A DNA stretch of 64,000 nucleotides, taken from NCBI GenBank assembly GCA_050084515.1, contig CM114272.1, positions 45,012,001 through 45,076,000 of the forward strand, written 5' to 3'. Of the stretch, positions 58,199-64,000 are shown piece by piece. This DNA comes from Blasia pusilla. Taxonomy: Eukaryota > Marchantiophyta > Marchantiopsida > Blasiales. The number at the start of each line of letters is the position of its first letter. The first letter of the stretch is position 1. Both the position numbers and the translations under genes were made by a program. Below the pieces are notes generated by a model. The model made no database searches. It was not told the origin of the DNA and was given only the letters and a program-made list of their open reading frames with translations.

Positions 58199-59559
58199 GA
58201 AAGAGCTCTTCTCATGTTGGGCCGTTGGAGCACCTCTCTTGTATGTGTGTGAGATAGGACTAGGGTGCTAGCGTCCGGATTCTTTGATAGCACAGGGTGG
58301 ACGAGGCTCGATATGCCGATGTAGATTGAGGAGTGGAGTTTTAGGTCGGGTGTGCCGTTTTTACTACTCTTTATTTTTACATGAGAAAGATGTCAGGGGG
58401 CTGGTGGGAATTCGTTGTTTGCAGGTAGGCAAGCGAGTTGCCTTGGTCGGGAGCCCTTGGAGACGCGTGTGTTGCGGGTGTTGGTCATTTTTCTGTTCGG
58501 AAGGTTGTGGGCGGAAGCGATGTCCATTTTTCTCAGATTTTTGGCTGGTGCGGATTGACAGGGGACATCAACTAAGTATAGCAGGAAGTGTGGCGTCGGG
58601 TGTACGCGAATGAGGGTGTCGGGAAAGGGCGCGGACGGACGGCGACAACCCGCGCCTCCCCCTCCTTTTTTGGACGTGGTTGGCACCTACCACGCAACGT
58701 GGTAATCGGGTCGGGCGTACATGGTAGCAATCAAGGAGAGGTGGTAGCACTGCGGACAATATGGTAGATGGGCTGACATGGTTGAGTTTAGACGGCGTTG
58801 AGTAATGTTACAAGCCATGTGTGGGGATAGGCGGAGAGGTTTGCGCGACATCATGTTTTCGGGCGTAACAGGGATTTGCGAGAGTTGACGATGGACTGTC
58901 AGTACACACGATGCCGACGGGTTGTCCGCATCTGTTGGCGGGAGGATTGACGTGTTGGTCAAGGAGATTTTTATGTTGCGGACGTTGTCGTGTCACATGG
59001 AGGAGTGCGTATTGACGGTGCCGTAGGTTGGAGGGCGTGATCAGGTTACCCATTCGAGTCCCTTTTCCCGCACTTATCGTGTGTGATTAAGAGTGTTGGG
59101 TATCGGGTAGTAGTTGGTGCTAGGTGGGTGCAGTGATGGTGACGAGTGTAGATTCTTTTCATGTGTAGCATGTTGATGGATATACGGTGGTTGCATGTAT
59201 GACCCGAGAGTGTCGCTAGGTTAGGTGAGTCAGTTGGGAGGCTCATGGTGAGCCCGAATGTTGAGTGTGCGTGAGGCCGGGTATGTCATCACCGGATTGA
59301 TGTTAGCATAGGTGAGTTAGTGAGGAGTGTGGGAGACTCTCGGTGAGTCTGAGTGCTTGAGCGGGTGAGACAGGGTTGTCATCACGGCGTTCGTCCAGAG
59401 TTCGGAAGAACGGGGTAGTGCGAGCAATAGTAGTGGTGTGACACGGAGTGGAGTGAGATACCGAGGAATTACAAGTGAAGAGCTACCTCGACATCCATCC
59501 GTGGCTGGATCGTCATCACTTGACACCGAGTCTGGTGACAAGATTGCAGACAGAGGCAG

Positions 59560-60868
59560 TATCACTTGTTAGGATATGGACGACATGGGCCATTGGGGTA
59601 TGCATCGTTTCTCGGGTGCAGTGGGCACCATCAACTTAGATGATTTTATCCAGGAGTTCGACACGTGGTGCGACTTCTAGGAGATACGGACCCCGACACG
59701 GTTCAACCCTTTCATGGCATGGAAGGGGTTGTTCCAACACTTGGAGGGTCCTCCGATGGATGACTACATGGAGTTTTGATCACTATATTTAGTAGAGATG
59801 GATGCCTGGAGGATGTATTGGGCTCCAGGGTATGTGTCCACTAGTGGTCGCGAGGCATATGATGGGATCGTGAGAGGAGAGAGACCAACACCATAAGCCC
59901 GGAGACTAGATGGAGAGGAGGGCAGTGAGACAGGCAATGTGGCAGAGACCTTTGGTGGTAGAGGGCCACCTAGCTTCAGCCCCATAGTGGAGTTCTTCCG
60001 ATAGTTGGGGAAGAGCTACCAGGGCGTACGCACCGACAAGCTAAAGAGTCTTCAGGATTTTCAGCCACGATCGGGTGAGAGTCTAAGAGAGGCATTCACA
60101 CGCATGAGGAGGTTGATCATTGCTATGTATGGAGTGACTGAGGCGTAGTCAGTCCAGTATTGGTACGGGGTTCTAGACCGAGAACTACAGAGGAGAGTCT
60201 GAGATGCGGTGCTGATTCACACAGGGAAGCCCACATTGAAGGTGGTCTTTGAGTTGTCTGAGCGTATTGAGCTCAACATGAGTGAGGAGCAAGTAGTGAC
60301 CGCTAGATTTTCTCGAGAGATGACGGGTCCACGAGCGACGGTGACCCCACAGGTGCCATAGCGAGCACCAGTACCACGGGAGCGGGCCGGTGTGCCCAGA
60401 GAGCAGGTCGGGTATCGTGAGCCTATGAGGCAACAACCCGTACCTACATTTGTTGCCCAGCAGGGACCCATGTGGTCTTGTTGGACGTGTGGAGGGGCCC
60501 ATAGGCAGAGAGACTGCCCACATCATGGGAGTGGACCACGAGCGTCTCCGATTGCTCAAGAGCCATAGAGGATGGATCCAACACATCACCAGTGTGACTA
60601 TTGCCAAAGATATGGTCACACTAGGGATAGGTGTTTTACCTCTTACCCTGACCCGGGTGAGGATCTCGCTGGTATGGGGTTTATGTGTAGTGCACCCCAG
60701 GTTGAGGCAGTTGCAATGGTGACTTGGGGTGCTGCGAGAGGCACCGAGCCATCGAGAGGTGGAGTTGAGATTGACCCACTAGAGGGGACCGATGGGCGGC
60801 AGGCCAGGGTTCCACAGTCATTCACATTGTCGGAGGCACTACACACACCATCGATGGTGTCTCGATGA
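59560..60868 (+). pseudogene. MP-7 Gag
   Basis: Reads MDDMGHWGMHRFSGAVGTIN, LDDFIQEFDTWCDF, FNPFMAWKGLFQHLEGPPMD, SYQGVRTDKLKSLQDFQ, ESLREAFTRMRRLI and ERIELNMSEEQVV, then two zinc knuckles: CWTCGGAHRQRDC (near 60478) and CDYCQRYGHTRDRC (near 60596). Scattered stops (about 59679, 59779, 60004, 60147) inactivate it. The C-terminal frame ends VPQSFTLSEALHTPSMVSR before a stop at 60866. Confidence 0.8.
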
Positions 60869-60874
60869 CCAGCG

Positions 60875-61640
60875 GTGCCTATAGCTCAGGCAGATATGTC
60901 GACATCACGAGGAGTTGGAGTAACAACTCTTATGCTGACTCGAGAGGAGTCAATGTCGACCATAGTGTTGGAGGTGGCCACCAGAGTGAGTCAGACTCCA
61001 CTATTTTCCGCCATAGAGTTGGCGACGTTGGGAGTTGGACCAGTTGAGGTGTTCCGGATGGCCGCCACGTTGTGTGAGCGTGGAGAGGTGACTGTTTTTT
61101 GTTTAGGGGTAGTTGACGAGGTGGTGGACTTGCCCTCAGACCCGTGCTCGAGACGTTCCCCACAAAGTCATAGCATGCGGCGGCGGCAAAGTTGGTAGAT
61201 ATGCCAACTGGACCGGCCATAGAGCGAGCAGTGGTAACACCTGGAGTAGTGTTACTCGATAACTGAGCTGGAGTATTTCGCTTGGTTAGTCCCACGGGGA
61301 CGGTATACCACCCGCAACGCGTCCTACTTGTTTCAGGAGCGCAACCATGGATGTTAGGGAAGACGGCATGTTTAGCGTTGGGGTTACGGAAGGCCGACAT
61401 TGAGCCTTGTCCCTTCCAGATACAGACATGGATTGGGGGCATGTCACCCACGTAGTATATGACTCGACAGGAGATAGTTGTTAGAGGTCCACCCAGAGCA
61501 TGTGACGGATAGTGCTATGGTGCGCACACGTGCGATTACGACACCAACTGAGTCGTACGATGTGTTGGTGGGGAGTACAGTGTTGTATCACCTAGGATTC
61601 ATCCTTGACTTCTGGGAGAAGAGACGTTGACTTCGGGCTC
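60875..61640 (+). pseudogene. MP-7 protease region
   Basis: The pre-protease part (60875-61198: TLCERGEVTVFCLGVVDEVV) parallels MP-4. The protease site reads VLLVSGAQPWMLGKT (near 61320), with Val replacing the catalytic Asp, then GLRKADIEPCPFQIQTW and YDVLVGSTVLYHLGF. The reading frame passes to the methyltransferase within about 100 bp, without the 110-codon linker of MP-4 and MP-5. Confidence 0.7.
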
Positions 61641-61709
61641 TTGGAGTGGAGACGTTGATCCCACTAGATACCACACCCGTTGTGTGGCAGTGCCCAGAGG
61701 CACGCCCCA

Positions 61710-62353
61710 AAGGGCACGAGACCAGAGGGATTAGCACCGGATTGGCTGCAGTATTGCAAGTGGACATACTGATGCATCAGTACCTTTATGTGGAGAGAGA
61801 TTAGACCGCACGGCGAGTATCATCACGTCACGTGGCGAGATTGGTCCAGAGATATCGTGAGTTGTTTCCGGTATCTGCAGTACGGGGATATCAGCATACA
61901 CTACCCGCCGACATCTCTCTGATGGGGACGCAGGATCGGGATAGAGTTGGCACCATTCATTTGCTGATTGTTGGATGGCCACGTCAAGGTCATTTGTCAG
62001 CTGGCTGAGGATTTGGATTGCAGGATCCGAGGTCAGGGATGTTTTGGGAGATGTTGCGAGTAGTATGACACTTGCAGGAGAGTCAGACATGTTCTCCAGC
62101 ATACATTTTGGAGAACGTGCCGTTGTTGGGAGACACTTGTGCACGTGTGATGACGAGTATACATCATGTGAGGTCCTGGTTGGGACTTGCTATGTTGTTA
62201 GATGCAGCGATAGTTGGGTCACGTGCCCATTTTCCATGACTGTGGTGGATAAATCTGATATCATTAGAGGTACTGAGTTGAGCATACGATGGAGTCCAAA
62301 GAGCACCACATCTCACAGTGGATGCTATTTTGGGCTAAGGGCGTCGATCTCAG
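61710..62353 (+). pseudogene. MP-7 cytosine-C5 DNA methyltransferase, N-terminal part
   Basis: Motif I is worn (RGISTGLAAVLQVDILMHQY, about 61727-61790). Then YLYVERD, stop, TARRVSSRHVARLVQRYREL, SAVRGYQHTLPADISLMGTQ and motif IV HLLIVGWPRQGHLSAG (about 61963-62010), where Arg replaces the catalytic Cys. After a frameshift, motif VI YILENVPLLGD (about 62100-62135) and motif VIII GSRAH (about 62215) follow. Homologous to MP-4 and MP-5; inactive as it stands. Confidence 0.8.
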
Positions 62354-62911
62354 GTGGTGACACGGGATGATAGACCACCGTTGGCCATGGCCAATAGGGT
62401 GGGGGAGTTGAGGGCAGCCTTACCTACGTTGGTGAGCTTCCCAACATCCCATGCCTTTTGTCAGAGAGGGCCAGACATGATTTGGGATGAGGTGACCGGA
62501 GCATTGGAGGAGCCTACAACAGATGAGTGCGAGCGCGCCATGGGGTTCACTACCGGTACTACGGTGGTGCCAGGGATGACTGAGGCATCCCGGAGACATG
62601 TGTTGGGGCAGGCGATGGACCTCAACTATCTCACATGGATAGTCAGCCTAAGTATGGTTGAGCTGAGACGGATGCGAGTGTCATCCATGCGGTCACGTCC
62701 ACAAGTTGAACCATTGCCTACAGGGTCTGTACATCCATTGGCTGGGGGCAAGACGAGGAGAGATAGGCACCCATGGACTTCCTGGGACGTCGTTCGAGCG
62801 GAGAGTGCGAAAGCGGCTAGAGTAGCACATGTTCATTTTTTGGATGTGGAACATGGTGTAGGAGGTCAGAGTGGAGTGGCTGTTGCGGAGGTGGCTAGGG
62901 TTGCTACATAG
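62354..62911 (+). CDS. MP-7 methyltransferase C-terminus (motifs IX and X) and linker to RT
   Basis: An uninterrupted 185-codon frame: RDDRPPLAMANRV (also in MP-4 just after motif VIII), LRAALPTLVSFPTSHAF (motif IX-like, with the PTLV typical of C5 methyltransferases), GPDMIWDEVTG, ECERAMGFTTGTTVVPGMTE and RRHVLGQAMDLNYLTWI (motif X-like). The 'ERxMGF...R...LGxAMDLN' pattern closes the methyltransferase fold and puts its end near 62665. The remaining 80 codons are a linker of unknown function before the RT. Confidence 0.75.
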   Translation: MVTRDDRPPLAMANRVGELRAALPTLVSFPTSHAFCQRGPDMIWDEVTGALEEPTTDECERAMGFTTGTTVVPGMTEASRRHVLGQAMDLNYLTWIVSLSMVELRRMRVSSMRSRPQVEPLPTGSVHPLAGGKTRRDRHPWTSWDVVRAESAKAARVAHVHFLDVEHGVGGQSGVAVAEVARVAT

Positions 62912-62920
62912 CAACCAAAG

Positions 62921-63802
62921 TTGGAGGTTGCGTCTTCTCCGAGTGGGGTCACGATGGAGACTTGGGAGCCTGTGATAGGTCTCAAGTTGATAGGAGGAGA
63001 GCGACGGCAAGTTCATAGGTTTCTGAGAGGGCATGTTAGTTGTTTTGCCTTCAGTATGAGAGACTTGGGTACGTTGAAGGGTCCTCGGATATGGATTGAG
63101 TTGGCTAGTGATACGACAATCTTTCGTCGACCCTACAGGTATTCCGATATAGAGCGAGCCTTGATTCAAAGCAGGGGTCAAGACTTGTTGGAGACAAGAT
63201 TTGTGGAGTTATCACATGGGGAGTATGCACCGGCCACAATCATGCTGGCAAAGAAGGATATGTATGGCAATTGGACGGATAGGCGGATGTGTGGAGATTA
63301 CTGTCCTATCAACCGACAGACGAGATCAGATCGGTATGCCATGCCTACTCCTGAGGAGATCTTTGATGCGGTAGGGCATGCAAAGATCTTCAGTACTTTA
63401 GATCTCCGTGCTGGCTATCATCAGCTTCCTATCAGGTTGGAGGACAGGGAGAAGACAACATTCTGGGGGATAGATCGGTTCGGGAGAGATTGCTTGTATC
63501 AGTGGCGGTTCTTACCATTTGGGTTGAAGAACGCGCATGCAGAGTTTCAAAGAGTGATGGATAGGATTCTAGCTGGCTTGGATTTTGTACGATGTTACAT
63601 AGATGATATTCTTATCTTTAGTTCCACGGTTGAGGAGCATGAGCGACACCTGGAGGAGGTGTTTCGGCGATTGCTGTTACATGGACTGAAGTTACATCTA
63701 GGCAAGTGCAGATTCTTTCAAGAGCAGATTGAGTATTTGGGACACACCTTATACCCGAGTGGGTTAGGCGTTCAGCAGACAAAGGTAGAGGCTATTGCGT
63801 AG
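62921..63802 (+). CDS. MP-7 Ty3-type reverse transcriptase (intact 293-codon segment)
   Basis: An open RT covering fingers and palm: MRDLGTLKGPRIWIELASDT, GEYAPATIMLAKKDMYGNW, MCGDYCPINRQT, KIFSTLDLRAGYHQLPIRLE (first catalytic Asp in STLDL), TTFWGIDRFGR, YQWRFLPFGLKNAHAEFQRV, then the catalytic YIDDILIFS at about 63595-63620. It continues to EYLGHTLYPSGLGVQQTK. A stop (63800-63802) separates it from the connection domain (ANFYRRYVKGFSAIAK), which runs off the window. The RT is Ty3/gypsy by its FLPFGLKNA and YIDDI motifs. Confidence 0.9.
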   Translation: MEVASSPSGVTMETWEPVIGLKLIGGERRQVHRFLRGHVSCFAFSMRDLGTLKGPRIWIELASDTTIFRRPYRYSDIERALIQSRGQDLLETRFVELSHGEYAPATIMLAKKDMYGNWTDRRMCGDYCPINRQTRSDRYAMPTPEEIFDAVGHAKIFSTLDLRAGYHQLPIRLEDREKTTFWGIDRFGRDCLYQWRFLPFGLKNAHAEFQRVMDRILAGLDFVRCYIDDILIFSSTVEEHERHLEEVFRRLLLHGLKLHLGKCRFFQEQIEYLGHTLYPSGLGVQQTKVEAIA

Positions 63803-64000
63803 ATTCTATGCCCTACAGATGTGAGTCGAGTCCGAGCATTTCTTGGATTGGCAAACTTCTATCGACGGTATGTCAAGGGTTTTAGTGCGATCGCAAAGTC
63901 TTTGACCTTGTTGACGAGACTTGATCAGGTTTGGTTGTGGGGAGATGATCAAGAGCGAGCATTCCAGGAGCTCAAGGGCGGGTTGACGTCCTCACCCATT
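63803..64000 (+). pseudogene. MP-7 RT connection region, runs off the window
   Basis: Same frame after one stop: CPTDVSRVRAFLGLANFYRR, then IAKSLTLLTRLDQVW, WGDDQERAFQELKGGLTSSP. RNase H would follow. Confidence 0.85.

Larger units (their letters stand above)
58041..64000 (+). mobile_element. MP-7: diverged MP retroelement, runs off the window
   Basis: Leader, Gag, protease, methyltransferase and RT follow in order on the plus strand. It is clearly more diverged than MP-3 to MP-5 and lacks their protease-methyltransferase linker, so it is a separate subfamily. The left boundary is uncertain because block A is not clearly recognisable; homology to other leaders begins near 58390. RNase H, integrase and the 3' end lie beyond the window. 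Confidence 0.75.

Overview
The window is nuclear DNA of a land plant. Plant signatures are a five-exon long-form tRNase Z gene, a chromovirus with TGTCGCGACCC LTR ends, a Ty1/copia element with an initiator-tRNA-Met-type primer-binding site (TGGTATTAGAGC), CACTA-type transposon ends and a plastid-type pyruvate dehydrogenase E1-beta relic. The very long (GA)n arrays and heavy nesting suggest a large, repeat-rich genome, perhaps a fern or other seedless plant, but the sequence alone does not settle this. The only apparently intact host gene is tRNase Z on the minus strand (51529-56938). Almost everything else is nested or broken transposable-element DNA.

The main find is a family of Ty3/gypsy-like retroelements, here called MP elements (Methyltransferase-PHD). 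Pieced together from several broken copies, the order is: leader, Gag with two zinc knuckles, aspartic protease, a linker, a cytosine-C5 DNA methyltransferase of DNMT3/DRM-like layout, reverse transcriptase, RNase H, integrase (zinc finger, DDE core, SH3-like), and a C-terminal PHD finger. The termini also look unusual. A ~520-bp block A lies at the 5' end, and B-A-B (B exactly 127 bp in six of eight copies) lies at the 3' end, which is a split-direct-repeat layout. The family carries both a chromatin/DNA-methylation writer and a chromatin reader.

Layout. 1-4658: chromovirus LTR, the 3' part of MP-1, an inverted MP-2 remnant, and a GC-rich repeat fragment. 4659-21814: MP-3, split by a complete but decayed MP-4 (5773-19937, flanked by GCCA). 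MP-4 is itself interrupted by a 1.9-kb unknown element (6910-8831, GCGAG duplication) and by an inverted chromovirus fragment (13587-16461). 21815-25805: a TIR-like element, AT-rich DNA, a solo A-B unit, and a GC-rich repeat with a Gag-like ORF. 25806-30382: a copia element missing its 3' end. 30383-36310: a second GC-rich repeat, then a CACTA-like element, a protein-kinase relic and another CACTA end. 36311-42661: a 212-bp (CT)n array, mostly non-coding DNA, the E1-beta relic and unidentified minus-strand ORFs. 42662-43523: an unidentified two-part ORF. 43510-48484: MP-5 on the minus strand, with an uninterrupted N-terminal half of the methyltransferase. 48760-49955: MP-6, the PHD and 3' end only. 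51529-56938: tRNase Z with an upstream telo-box. About 58040-64000: MP-7, which runs off the window with an intact RT segment.

Most element genes carry stops or frameshifts, so the MP functions are inferred from domains shared between copies. No tRNA, rRNA or CRISPR was seen.
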